From positions 17,098-81,097 of the forward strand of contig JBHEMX010000066.1 in the NCBI GenBank assembly GCA_046262355.1: a DNA stretch of 64,000 nt, read 5' to 3'. Source of the stretch: DATADD01 sp046262355. Lineage in GTDB: Bacteria > Actinomycetota > CADDZG01 > WHSQ01. The notes under the pieces were generated by a model. That model searched no databases, had not been told where the DNA came from, and was given only the letters and a program-made list of their open reading frames with translations. Below are positions 27,859 through 36,336 of the stretch, in pieces (positions within the stretch are counted from its first letter, which is position 1; each line of letters opens with the position of its first letter). Made by a program: the position numbers and the translations under genes.

Positions 27859-30204
27859 TCAGCCCGTCTGCTCGGTCGCCTCGCGCGACGCATCCAACTC
27901 ATCCGCGGTCATGAGCACGTCGCGCGGCTTGGACCCCTGGGAGGGGCCCACGACACCACGTTGCTCGAGCAGATCCATGAGCCTGCCGGCGCGAGCGAAC
28001 CCCACCTTGAGCTTGCGCTGGAGCATCGAGGTGGAGCCTAGTTGTGACCGCACGACGAGATCGAGCGCTTCGTCGAGGAGGTCGTCGTCGCCCGCCGCCC
28101 CGCCGAGATCGGCGGTGGCGTCATCGGTCGTCACGTCCTCGACGTAGTCAGGTTCTCCCTGGCGCCGGCAATAGCCGACGACGCCCGCCATCTCCTTCTC
28201 CGTCACCCACGAGCCCTGCACGCGCAGCGGCTTGGACGCGTTGGCATGCAGGAACAACATGTCGCCGTTGCCAATCAACGCTTCCGCACCGCCCTGGTCG
28301 AGGATCACCCGTGAGTCGAGCTGCGAAGCAACGCTGAAGGCAAGTCGCGACGGGATGTTCGCCTTTATGAGACCGGTGACGACGTCGACCGAAGGACGCT
28401 GCGTCGCGATCACGAGATGGATGCCCACCGCTCGTGCCATCTGAGCGATGCGGCAGATCGCGCTTTCGACGTCGCGCGGCGCCACCATCATGAGGTCCGA
28501 GAGCTCGTCCACTATGACGACGATGTACGGCAGCGGCTCGGGATCGGGTTCGTCGTCGGTGCGCTTGACCACGGCGCCGCGCGCCGCAGCCTCGTTGTAC
28601 AGCTCGAGGTTGCGCATGCCGCAATGCGCAAGCGTTTCGTAGCGCATCTCCATCTCGCGCACGACCCAGTTCAAAGCCGAGGCAGCCTTCTTCGGAACGG
28701 TCACAACCGGGGTTATCAGATGAGGAACGCCGGCGAAGTGGTTGAGCTCCACCCTCTTCGGATCGACGAGGATCATGCGTACCTGTTCGGGCCGCGAGCG
28801 CGTCAACAGGGACGTGATCATCGAGTTGATGCAAGAAGACTTACCCGAGTTCGTCGCACCTGCGATGAGCAGATGCGGCATCTCCGCGAGGTTCGCCAGC
28901 ACGGGTTCGCCCGAGATGTCCTTACCCAGGGCCACCGACAGTGGATGTTTGTCGCTCTGCGCTTGACGCGAACGGAGAACGTCGCCCAGTGTGACGAGCT
29001 GCCGGGCGCGGTTCGGGACCTCCACGCCGATGGCGGAGCGCCCCGGTATCGGTGCGACGAACCTGAGCTCGCCGGATGCGAGCGAATACTTCATCTCGTT
29101 GGCGAGCGACAAGACGCTGTTGACCTTGACACCGGCGCCCAGCTCGATCTCGAAGCGCGTGACGGTCGGGCCGGCGGTGTGCCCCGTCACCGCGGCGTCT
29201 ACCTTGAACTCCGCTAAGGTTCCTTCGAGGACGTCGACGGCCGCGCGTATCGAGGCGGCCGACACCTCGCGCGCGTCGCCGGGCCGGAGCAGCTCGAGCG
29301 ACGGAAGCTTGTATGTCCTGGCGTCTCCGACGGGGATCGCAAGCTGACGCGGTCGCGCGGCGGCGGACGCCTCGCCGTCGCGCCCGGACGGCTCCTCGAG
29401 CTCTTCGTCCGGGTCTTCCTCGGCCTCTTCGGGGATCGTCTCCTCGTCGAGGGCTCCGGGCTCCTGCCCGGGGCCCTCGTCGCCTCCTTGGGCAAGCGCC
29501 CTGAGGAACGCCACGGCGTTCGCGGCCCCCGCATGGACCCATCCGGCGACGCGCGCCGCCGGTGTGCGCGTGACCACCATGACCCCGAGTCCGAGCAGCC
29601 CCAAGAGCAGGATCCACACCGGCAACACCCCGATCACGTTGGCGACCGGACGGGCCGCGATCGCGCCGGCGATCCCTCCCGCCTTCTGGAGGCGCGCCAG
29701 CGGCGCCGACAGCTGTGGGTTGCCGGCGACGAGATGTGTCAGGCCCGCGGTTGCGACCAGACAGCAGGTGGCGCCGACCGCGATGCGGCCCACGTGGCGG
29801 CGCGTGCGAGGAACTATCAACAGGATCCCGGAGAGCATGATCAGCGGCGGCGCGAGGTTGCGCACGCGCCCGATCAGCAGTGCGGCGATGCCCTCGGCGG
29901 CGGTCGCGGCCGGCCCGGCCCCCGATCCGTATATCCCGGAGCCGACCAGCGCGGCACCGAGGAGCGCCAGCGCTCCCCATGCCTCGGCCGGCGCGTGCAG
30001 CAGCGCCACCAGCGCGCCCCGAGCCGCCCGGAGCCCCCAGCCGATCCCACCGGCGACGCCCCTCACCACCGGGGCGGCGCGGCTGCGACGACGCGGCGGC
30101 CTCCGCCGCGCGGCGGGACGGCGCGCCGCCCCTCCGCGCGCCGGCGCGCGCTTGGGCGCGCGGCGGCGCGGCTTGGATGCTGGTCGGCGGGTGCGCGTGG
30201 CCAT
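27859..30204 (-). CDS. ftsK: DNA translocase FtsK/SpoIIIE
   Basis: This 781-residue motor moves chromosomal DNA during division. Order: Arg/Pro-rich N-terminus (1-50), four or five membrane segments (about 70-235), acidic linker (about 245-290), motor with Walker A AGATNSGKSSCINS and Walker B IVVIVDELSDLMM, then a gamma winged-helix domain (LVVRSQLGSTSMLQRKLKVG) that reads polarising DNA motifs. The ATG at 30204 is preceded by GAGGAGC; a frame start at 30234 lacks a site. An AT-rich stretch at 30236-30262 (TTAACTATTGTGTAG on the minus strand) is the probable promoter. Confidence 0.95.
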   Translation of the reverse strand: MATRTRRPASKPRRRAPKRAPARGGAARRPAARRRPPRRRSRAAPVVRGVAGGIGWGLRAARGALVALLHAPAEAWGALALLGAALVGSGIYGSGAGPAATAAEGIAALLIGRVRNLAPPLIMLSGILLIVPRTRRHVGRIAVGATCCLVATAGLTHLVAGNPQLSAPLARLQKAGGIAGAIAARPVANVIGVLPVWILLLGLLGLGVMVVTRTPAARVAGWVHAGAANAVAFLRALAQGGDEGPGQEPGALDEETIPEEAEEDPDEELEEPSGRDGEASAAARPRQLAIPVGDARTYKLPSLELLRPGDAREVSAASIRAAVDVLEGTLAEFKVDAAVTGHTAGPTVTRFEIELGAGVKVNSVLSLANEMKYSLASGELRFVAPIPGRSAIGVEVPNRARQLVTLGDVLRSRQAQSDKHPLSVALGKDISGEPVLANLAEMPHLLIAGATNSGKSSCINSMITSLLTRSRPEQVRMILVDPKRVELNHFAGVPHLITPVVTVPKKAASALNWVVREMEMRYETLAHCGMRNLELYNEAAARGAVVKRTDDEPDPEPLPYIVVIVDELSDLMMVAPRDVESAICRIAQMARAVGIHLVIATQRPSVDVVTGLIKANIPSRLAFSVASQLDSRVILDQGGAEALIGNGDMLFLHANASKPLRVQGSWVTEKEMAGVVGYCRRQGEPDYVEDVTTDDATADLGGAAGDDDLLDEALDLVVRSQLGSTSMLQRKLKVGFARAGRLMDLLEQRGVVGPSQGSKPRDVLMTADELDASREATEQTG

Positions 30205-30312
30205 GTTGCTCCTCGGGTCAGGAACGAGGAACAACTCTACACAATAGTTAACACAAGTAACAGCGCAGTGCCTGGGGATACGGGAGCTCGGGGCCGGGAC
30301 GCGGCTCGCGGC

Positions 30313-31560
30313 TCAGCCCTGCATGGCCTCCTGGAAGAGGTCGTTCCAGGACGCCTCCTCGTCCTCAGACAGCACCTTGTAGGAGTGCAGCTTCGCCTCC
30401 ATCTCGGGTGTGGGGAACACGAGTGGGCTCTTCGCCAGCGTATCGAGGTAGCGCGCGTCGGCGCCCTGCGCCGCGGCCGCGTGCTCCTCGACCACGGCGC
30501 GAGCCCCCGCAACCGGAGAGATGTAGCCCACCCATTCGGTGATCTGCGCCGCGATGTCGGGCCGGTACACGAAGTCCATGAACACGTGTGCGTCCCTCGG
30601 ATGCTTCGCTCCCTGCGGGATCTCGAGCGGGGTCGACCACAGGATCCCTCCCTCCTCGGGAACGACGAACTCGAGATCGGGGTCGTTGAGCCGCAGCTGG
30701 AAGACGTCTCCGGACCACGCCATCGTCGCCCACAGGTCGCCGCGCGCGAGCCCGTCTACATAGTCGTTGCCGTAGTAGTCCCTAACGATGCCCTTGTCTC
30801 GAAGCTCCAGCAATCGCCTCTGCGCCCGCGCTGCATCGTCGACGGTCGCCTGCTGTGGATCGACCCCGAGCGACAGCAACGTCAGGTTCATCGTGTCGAC
30901 CATCTCGGTGAGCATGCCGACGTGTCCCGCCAGGGATGTGTCCCAGAGGTCTGCGAAGGCGGTCAGCTTGCGGCCCGTCAGCTTCGGGTTGTAGGCGATG
31001 CCCGTGATGCCTCCCTGCCATGGGACGCTGTGCGCGTTGCCGGGGTCGTAGGGCGGATCGCGGAAGAGATCCCCGAGGTTCTTCTTCACATTCGGAAGCA
31101 GCGAGTGGTCCAGCTCCTCGAGCCACCCGGCGCGCCACATCTTCGCGACGACCCAGTCCGATAGCGTGACGATGTCCCACCCGGTCGCCTGTCCCTGCGA
31201 CAGGGGCTCGCTGATCGTCGCGAAGAACTCCTGGTTGTCGTTGATGACCTCTTTGTAGGTGACGTCTATCCCCGTGGACCTCTCGAACATCTGTAGCGTC
31301 GGGCTCTTGCCTCGGACCTTGTCGATGTACAGGGGCCAGTGCGCGATCACGAGCTCCTCGGCGAGGGGCGGAAGCTCCTCGGCGGACCGGTCCGCGCCTT
31401 CGTCTCCATCCGAGGATCCTGCGATCCCACACGCCGCCAGCAATCCCCCGATGGCCGCACCGGCGCCCACGCGCCCCGCGGCCTCGAGGAACCCGCGGCG
31501 CGACAACGCGCGCCTATGTCCCGTCACGAGGTCGCCTCTGCTTGCGCTGGATGCCTTCAT
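30313..31560 (-). CDS. Polyamine-type ABC substrate-binding lipoprotein (PotD-like)
   Basis: The 415-residue protein has a Tat signal (SRRGFLEAAG, twin arginines at 21-22) running into a lipobox LLAAC with Cys44, so it is probably exported folded and lipid-anchored. The mature part resembles spermidine/putrescine-binding PotD/PotF: WDIVTLSDWVVAKM, NAHSVPWQGGITGIAYNP, AMAWSGDVFQL and PLEIPQGAKHPRDAHVFMDFV. No permease or ATPase genes adjoin it. It is transcribed away from a nitrilase-family gene, with one operator between them. The ATG at 31560 has a GGGGGC site. Confidence 0.88.
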   Translation of the reverse strand: MKASSASRGDLVTGHRRALSRRGFLEAAGRVGAGAAIGGLLAACGIAGSSDGDEGADRSAEELPPLAEELVIAHWPLYIDKVRGKSPTLQMFERSTGIDVTYKEVINDNQEFFATISEPLSQGQATGWDIVTLSDWVVAKMWRAGWLEELDHSLLPNVKKNLGDLFRDPPYDPGNAHSVPWQGGITGIAYNPKLTGRKLTAFADLWDTSLAGHVGMLTEMVDTMNLTLLSLGVDPQQATVDDAARAQRRLLELRDKGIVRDYYGNDYVDGLARGDLWATMAWSGDVFQLRLNDPDLEFVVPEEGGILWSTPLEIPQGAKHPRDAHVFMDFVYRPDIAAQITEWVGYISPVAGARAVVEEHAAAAQGADARYLDTLAKSPLVFPTPEMEAKLHSYKVLSEDEEASWNDLFQEAMQG

Positions 31561-31608
31561 GTTGCCCCCGGAAGTTCCGAACCGCGCGGCTACGTCGGAG
31601 CAAGCCCA

Positions 31609-31637
31609 ATGATAAACTTGACCAAGCGCTCGGTCAA
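31609..31637 (-). promoter_or_regulatory. Predicted promoter of the PotD-like gene
   Basis: On the minus strand TTGACC (31637-31632) and TATCAT (31614-31609) are separated by exactly 17 bases. They resemble a housekeeping sigma-70/SigA promoter, rare to see so clearly in this window. Transcription would start about 40 bases before the ATG at 31560. The palindrome at 31618-31637 covers the -35 element and most of the spacer, so a bound repressor would block RNA polymerase. Confidence 0.6.
31618..31637. promoter_or_regulatory. Palindromic operator, probably for the adjacent TetR regulator
   Basis: TTGACCAAGCGCTCGGTCAA is a 20-bp inverted repeat, matching its own reverse complement at 18 of 20 positions. 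Such CCGAGCGCTCGG-like centres with TTGAC flanks are typical of TetR-family operators. It sits in the 95-bp space between the divergent PotD-like and nitrilase genes, and a TetR-family gene lies at 32480-33124. Binding by that protein is inference. Confidence 0.65.
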
Positions 31638-31655
31638 TATCAGGAGGGACGCCGT

Positions 31656-32510
31656 GTGTCACGCCCCGTAACGATGGTCTCGGCGCAGGTCCGACCCGTG
31701 ACGTTCGACCCCATCGCCACGCTAGAGAAGTTCGAGCGCGAGGTCCGCACGATCGTCGAGGCCTGGCCCGAGACGCACCTCATCGTCTTTCCCGAGCTCT
31801 ACCTCACGGGAGACGATCCTTTCACCGGCGCGAGCCCCGAGGGGTTCGTCGAGGACGTGGCCACCCCTATCCCCGGCCCGCTGTCCGAGCGCGTCGCCGA
31901 GGTCGCTCGGACGGCGGGGACGGCGGTCGTCGCGGGAACGATCTTCGAGTGCGACGGCGACATCGTCTACAACACGGCGCTCGTGTTCGCCTCCGACGGC
32001 GCACTCGTGGCGACCCATCGAAAGCTCGTTCCGTGGCAACCGTGGGAGTCGGTCTGCGCAGGCGGCATCCCAACGGTCTGCGACCTACCCGGCATAGGCC
32101 GGGTGGGCATCATGACCTGCTACGACGGCTGGTTCCCGGAGGTCGCTCGGGCGCTCGCGCTCCAGGGAGCCGAGCTTATCGTGCAGCCTTCGCTTACCTC
32201 CACTCCAGACCGCGCCGAGGAACTCGTCATCGCTCGAGCCAACGCGCTCTTCAATCAGTGCTTCGTGGTCAACGTCAATGCGTCGCTCACGGTCGGGGGA
32301 GGGCGCAGCATCGGCGTCGATCCAGAGGGGAGAGTGCTGTTCCAGGCGGGCGACGGTGAGGAGTTGATACCCGACGTCGTCGATCTCGAGCGCGTCTCGC
32401 TGGTACGACGCTTCGGCACGCGCGGCCTCAACCGTGTCTGGACGGAGGTCGCCTCGGGCAGGCTCCCCTTCTGGGACGCTTATCGAGAGTTGCTCGATCG
32501 CGGGTCGTGA
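31656..32510 (+). CDS. Carbon-nitrogen hydrolase (nitrilase superfamily amidase)
   Basis: This 284-residue protein has the nitrilase Glu-Lys-Cys triad: E47 (VFPELYLTG), K123 (THRKLVPW) and C155 (MTCYDGWFPE). It hydrolyses an amide or carbamoyl-amide; N-carbamoylputrescine amidase would fit the neighbouring polyamine-type binding protein, but this is inference. The GTG at 31656 is chosen because CAGGAGGG lies 8 bases upstream; an ATG six codons later is the alternative. Its 3' end overlaps the convergent TetR gene by 31 bases. Confidence 0.88.
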   Translation: MSRPVTMVSAQVRPVTFDPIATLEKFEREVRTIVEAWPETHLIVFPELYLTGDDPFTGASPEGFVEDVATPIPGPLSERVAEVARTAGTAVVAGTIFECDGDIVYNTALVFASDGALVATHRKLVPWQPWESVCAGGIPTVCDLPGIGRVGIMTCYDGWFPEVARALALQGAELIVQPSLTSTPDRAEELVIARANALFNQCFVVNVNASLTVGGGRSIGVDPEGRVLFQAGDGEELIPDVVDLERVSLVRRFGTRGLNRVWTEVASGRLPFWDAYRELLDRGS

Positions 32511-33124
32511 CCTCCGGCTCCCGCGATGCGGTTGAAGAGAGCGGTTAGAAGCCTGTGCGTGTCGAGATCGGGATCCAGCGACTGCTGTTGAACGAGGCCG
32601 TCCGCGGCCGAGGCGAATGCCTCCCCCACCGCCGCGGCATCGAGGTCTTCGAGTCCGCGCTCACGCGCGAGGTCTTCGAACAGCCGGATGAAGGGAGCCC
32701 GCCAGCCCCCGTACTCCTGCGATAGACGCCGGCGAACGGCGTCGTTCCGCAGCGCGTACCAGAACAGTGTGAGGTGGACGCGCATGACCTCGATCGTCGC
32801 GGGCTCGGCCATCCAATCGATCACCAGTCGCGCCCTGTCGTGTGCGCTGCCCGGTCCCTGCACGATGGCCTCGAGCGGCTCCACCCAGTCGCTGCGAGCG
32901 TCCTCGACCAGGGCCTGTACAAGATCCAGCTTGTCCTTGAAGTGGTAGTGGCACATACCGTGCGAGATACCCGCGCGCTCCGATACCCGGCGCGTGGTGA
33001 AGCGCTCGATGCCCTCTTCCGCGAGCACGCGGCGCGCGCCGGCGAGGATCCGTCGGCGCGTGTCGGCCCCTCTTGCGGAGCGCCGTCGAGGAGCCTCGGC
33101 CGGTTCGACGGGGTCGACGGCCAC
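32480..33124 (-). CDS. TetR/AcrR-family transcriptional regulator
   Basis: This 214-residue regulator has an N-terminal helix-turn-helix (DTRRRILAGARRVLAEEGIE, then TTRRVSERAGISHGMCHYHFKDK, residues about 21-66). A helical ligand-binding domain of BetI-like character follows (WYALRNDAVRRRLSQEYGGWR). It starts with GTG at 33124, five bases from the RNase J stop and in the same direction, and ends inside the convergent nitrilase gene. The palindrome at 31618 is its likely target, making a local circuit of polyamine-type binding protein, amidase and repressor. Confidence 0.88.
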   Translation of the reverse strand: MAVDPVEPAEAPRRRSARGADTRRRILAGARRVLAEEGIERFTTRRVSERAGISHGMCHYHFKDKLDLVQALVEDARSDWVEPLEAIVQGPGSAHDRARLVIDWMAEPATIEVMRVHLTLFWYALRNDAVRRRLSQEYGGWRAPFIRLFEDLARERGLEDLDAAAVGEAFASAADGLVQQQSLDPDLDTHRLLTALFNRIAGAGGHDPRSSNSR

Positions 33125-33128
33125 TGCC

Positions 33129-34874
33129 TCAAACCTCCATGATCACCGGCAGGATCATCGGGCGCCGCCGCGTGCTGCGCCAGATGAACTCGCCGAGCGA
33201 GCGCCTGCACGCCTTCTTGAGCGAGCCCCATTCGGTGACCTGATCCGCCTCGAGCGCCGCGAGGGCCTCCGCAACCCGGTCGGCGGCATCGTCGAGCAGA
33301 GCGCGCGACTCGTCCACGTGCACGAACCCGCGGCTGATGAGGTCGGGTCCCGCGAGGACCTCGCCGGTTTGCGAGTCGATGGTCACCACGCAGAGCAGGA
33401 AGCCGTCCTCCGCGAGCAATCGCCGGTCGCGCAGCACGACGGGGCCGATGTCCCCCACACCGATGCCGTCGACGAGCACGAGCCCCGCCTTTATGCGGTC
33501 GCCGCGTCGCACGCGGCCGTCGCGCAGCTCGAGGACGTCACCGTCCTCGACGAGGGTGATGGCAGAGGGCGCGACGCCGGCCCGCTCGGCGATCCGGCGG
33601 TGCAGCGCGAGGTGCCTGTACTCGCCGTGCACCGGCACGAGATGGCGTGGCCGCACGAGCTCGATGAGCTGCGCGAGCTCGTCGGCCGCCGCGTGACCGG
33701 AGACGTGCACTGCGCTGGTCTCGGAGTGGTAGACGTCTGCCCCGGCTCGGTAGAGCGAGTTGATCACGCGGTGCACGGCCGACTCGTTGCCCGGTATCGG
33801 GCTCGCCGAAAGGATCACGGTGTCACCTTCCTCTGCGCGCACCGCCTTGTGCTCGCCGGCCGCGATCAGCGAGAGCGCGGACAACGGCTCGCCCTGGGAG
33901 CCGGTGCACACGATCACCGTGCGGTCGGGCGGATGCGAGTCGATATCGCTGATCTCCACGACCGTGTCTTCACTCACCCGGAGGTGGCCCAGCTCCCGTC
34001 CGACCTCGACGTTGGCGACCATCGCCCTGCCGACGAACGCGACCTTGCGTCCGATGCCCTCGGCCGCCTCGCATACCTGCTGGATGCGATGGAGGTTCGA
34101 CGCGAAACAGGCGACGATGATCCGGCGCCGGGCGCCGGCGAATATCTCTCGCAGCGCGTCACCGACGATCGCCTCCGAGGGCGTGCGACCACTTCTTTCG
34201 GCGTTCGTGGAATCCGACATCAAGAGGTCCACGCCTTCGCGTCCCACACGCGCGAAACCGTCGAGGTCCGTCTTGCGCCCATCGATCGGCGTGGCGTCGA
34301 TCTTGAAGTCGCTCGTGTACAGGATGCGGCCCTCGCTCGTGTCGAGCGCTATCGATAGGGCGTCGGGGATCGAGTGCGACACCGCAAGGAACGTGCAGTC
34401 CAAGGGGCCGATGCGACGGGTCCCGGGAGCGGATACCTCGCGCAGGTCCGCATCCACACCGGCCTCATCCAGACGCCTTCGGGCCATGCCGAGGGTCAGC
34501 GGCGTCCCGAAGACGGGGACGGGAACGTCTTGAAGGAACCACGACAGCGCGCCTACGTGGTCCTCGTGGCCGTGCGTGAGGATCACCCCGTCGCACACGC
34601 CGGCGCGCTCCGCGACGTAGCTGAAATCGGGCAGAACCAGGTCCACGCCGTACATCTCCTCGTTGGGGAAGGACAGGCCGCAGTCGATCACCACCAAACG
34701 TCCCTCGGCCTCGACCACGAACATGTTGCGTCCGATCTCGCCGAGACCGCCGAGGAACACGACCCGCACCGGGCGGCTTCTCTGTTTCTGCGCGCCCGCC
34801 GAGCCGGCCGCTCCTCTCTGTTTCTGCGCGCCCGCCGAGCCGGCCGCTCTTCTCTTGCTTGCGCCCGTGGTCAC
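33129..34874 (-). CDS. rnj: Ribonuclease J with repetitive N-terminal extension
   Basis: This 581-residue metallo-beta-lactamase/beta-CASP nuclease (5' exonuclease and endonuclease) matures and degrades RNA. The catalytic motif HGHEDH is at residues 101-106, with later metal ligands in SHSIPDAL and TSDFKID. The beta-CASP region has VCTGSQGEPLSAL and the C-terminal motif has VHVSGHA. The first 34 residues are a low-complexity tail with two AAGSAGAQKQRG-type units before the fold starts at RPVRVVFLGGLGEIG. The GTG start at 34874 overlaps the dapA stop (GTGA). dapA-rnj adjacency is common in Actinobacteria. Confidence 0.94.
   Translation of the reverse strand: MTTGASKRRAAGSAGAQKQRGAAGSAGAQKQRSRPVRVVFLGGLGEIGRNMFVVEAEGRLVVIDCGLSFPNEEMYGVDLVLPDFSYVAERAGVCDGVILTHGHEDHVGALSWFLQDVPVPVFGTPLTLGMARRRLDEAGVDADLREVSAPGTRRIGPLDCTFLAVSHSIPDALSIALDTSEGRILYTSDFKIDATPIDGRKTDLDGFARVGREGVDLLMSDSTNAERSGRTPSEAIVGDALREIFAGARRRIIVACFASNLHRIQQVCEAAEGIGRKVAFVGRAMVANVEVGRELGHLRVSEDTVVEISDIDSHPPDRTVIVCTGSQGEPLSALSLIAAGEHKAVRAEEGDTVILSASPIPGNESAVHRVINSLYRAGADVYHSETSAVHVSGHAAADELAQLIELVRPRHLVPVHGEYRHLALHRRIAERAGVAPSAITLVEDGDVLELRDGRVRRGDRIKAGLVLVDGIGVGDIGPVVLRDRRLLAEDGFLLCVVTIDSQTGEVLAGPDLISRGFVHVDESRALLDDAADRVAEALAALEADQVTEWGSLKKACRRSLGEFIWRSTRRRPMILPVIMEV
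34779..34848 (-). repeat. Two tandem copies of a 36-bp repeat inside rnj
   Basis: Copy 1 is 34779-34814 and copy 2 is 34815-34848 (34 of the 36-bp unit, identical over that length). Each adds a 12-residue AAGSAGAQKQRG-like unit to the RNase J N-terminus. A 24-bp core (34788-34811 and 34824-34847) recurs exactly at 59120-59143 between cdsA and dxr, so this is a dispersed element rather than a purely local duplication. Confidence 0.85.
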
Positions 34875-35773
34875 AGCAGCCCGGTCGCCTCCATGGCGGC
34901 CCTTATCGCTCTTCTCTCGTCCTCCGTTGCGTCGACCAACGGCGGGCGGAGCCCGCCGACATCGATGCCGAGGAAGCCCATCGCGGCCTTGACCGCGATC
35001 GGGCTCGTGGTGATGCCCATGACGACGTCGATCAACGGCATGAGCTCGAGGTACGCGCGCCGCGCGCCGCGCGCGTCCCCGGCGCGCCACAGCGAGAACA
35101 TCTCCTTGATCCTGTCTCCGACGAGGTGCGAGCACACCGAGATCACTCCCACGGCCCCGGCCGCGACGTGTGGCAGGACGAGCACGTCGTCGCCCGAGTA
35201 GATCTCGAACCGATCTAGGTGCGCGGCGTTCAGCTCCGAGCGCAGCCGCGCGGTCTCACTCGCATCGCCGACTGCGTCCTTCACCGCAGCGATGCGCTCG
35301 TGGCGCGCCAGCTCGATCATCGTCGAGCGCTCGATCCGCCTGCCGGTTCGTCCGGGGATGTCGTAAAGGATGAGGTCGACCGGCGACGCGTCCGCGATGC
35401 TTTCGAAGTGGGCCCTCAAGGCACTCTGCGGGGGCTTGGAGTAGTAGGGCGTGACCACGAGACACGCGTCGACGCCGAGGCCGGCCGCCGCCTGCGTCAG
35501 CTCGATGGACTCCGCGGTGTCGTACGAGCCGGTTCCTGCTATGACCGTGCAGCGTTCGCCGACCTCCTCGACGACGTTTTCGAAAAGCGCGAGCTTCTCG
35601 GCGCGCCCCAGGGTCGGGGACTCCCCCGTGGTGCCCGAGATGACGAGGCCGTCGGACCCGTGGTCGACGAGGTGTGCCGCGAGCGAACGCGCCGCCTTCA
35701 CGCTCAGCGAGCCGTCCGGCTCGAACGGCGTGACCATGGCGGTGATCACCTCTCCGAACCTCGCCTCAGCCAT
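34871..35773 (-). CDS. dapA: 4-hydroxy-tetrahydrodipicolinate synthase
   Basis: This 300-residue TIM-barrel enzyme condenses pyruvate with aspartate semialdehyde. Signatures are the GTTGE loop at residues 47-51, Y137 (LILYDIPGRTG) and the Schiff-base lysine K165 (AAVKDAVGD). Length is standard. It is in the cluster dapB, lipoprotein gene, dapA, rnj, all leftward, so diaminopimelate synthesis and RNase J are probably co-transcribed. Confidence 0.95.
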   Translation of the reverse strand: MAEARFGEVITAMVTPFEPDGSLSVKAARSLAAHLVDHGSDGLVISGTTGESPTLGRAEKLALFENVVEEVGERCTVIAGTGSYDTAESIELTQAAAGLGVDACLVVTPYYSKPPQSALRAHFESIADASPVDLILYDIPGRTGRRIERSTMIELARHERIAAVKDAVGDASETARLRSELNAAHLDRFEIYSGDDVLVLPHVAAGAVGVISVCSHLVGDRIKEMFSLWRAGDARGARRAYLELMPLIDVVMGITTSPIAVKAAMGFLGIDVGGLRPPLVDATEDERRAIRAAMEATGLL

Positions 35774-35813
35774 GTCCTACCTCCTCTTTTCTCTGCGATC
35801 CTCTTCGGTCACG

Positions 35814-36332
35814 CTACCCCTCCACGGTCGTCTCGAGGGGGAGGCCGCGCGCTCTGGTGGGCTCGACGTCGTCGTAGACCGTGACCGAGCTGGCCGCGAA
35901 GCCGGGCGCGCGCGGGACCCGCACCTCGAACTCGATCGTGGTGGTGCCCTCCTCGCTCAGGGGGCCGAAGCGGTAGACGACATCGGGCGCCGCGCCGGTG
36001 GGCGCGGGTCGAACCGCAACGATCGAGCCGGAGTCCGGCGTCCTGCCCGGATCTACCAGCGGGTTCGGCAGGCCCTGCGCGGCCGGTCCCCCGACCCGCC
36101 CGAAGGAAACCGCGAGCGTGGCGATGTCCCCGGGCCCGGGGTTGTCGACGGTCAGCGTTGCCGTGTGAACCGACCCCGGCTCGGTCCTCGACGGGAACCT
36201 GACAGACGCACCCGGGAGCCCCTTGCCCGAGGGCGTCAGCTCCGCCCGGCCGGAGCATGCAGTGATCGACAAGAGCGCTAGCGCCGCGCAGAGCAGCCGG
36301 CGAGCCGGCCGGGAGGAACGCGCCGACGGCAT
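35814..36332 (-). CDS. Predicted lipoprotein of unknown function
   Basis: The 172-residue product has a signal peptide ending in lipobox LSITAC (Cys26), then a beta-rich domain with TATLTVDNPGPGDIATLAV, which looks like an Ig-like/DUF11-type extracellular fold. I do not recognise a named family. It lies between dapB (4-base gap) and dapA in the same operon, where comparable lipoproteins are not standard. The ATG at 36332 gives a typical n-region (RSSRPARRLL). Confidence 0.7.
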   Translation of the reverse strand: MPSARSSRPARRLLCAALALLSITACSGRAELTPSGKGLPGASVRFPSRTEPGSVHTATLTVDNPGPGDIATLAVSFGRVGGPAAQGLPNPLVDPGRTPDSGSIVAVRPAPTGAAPDVVYRFGPLSEEGTTTIEFEVRVPRAPGFAASSVTVYDDVEPTRARGLPLETTVEG

Positions 36333-36336
36333 GAGG

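Noticed and set aside
36290..36320. GAGCCGGCCGG near the lipoprotein start as another copy of the mini-repeat
   Set aside because: The match is only about 11 bases in GC-rich sequence and lacks the CTGCGCGCCC part of the core.
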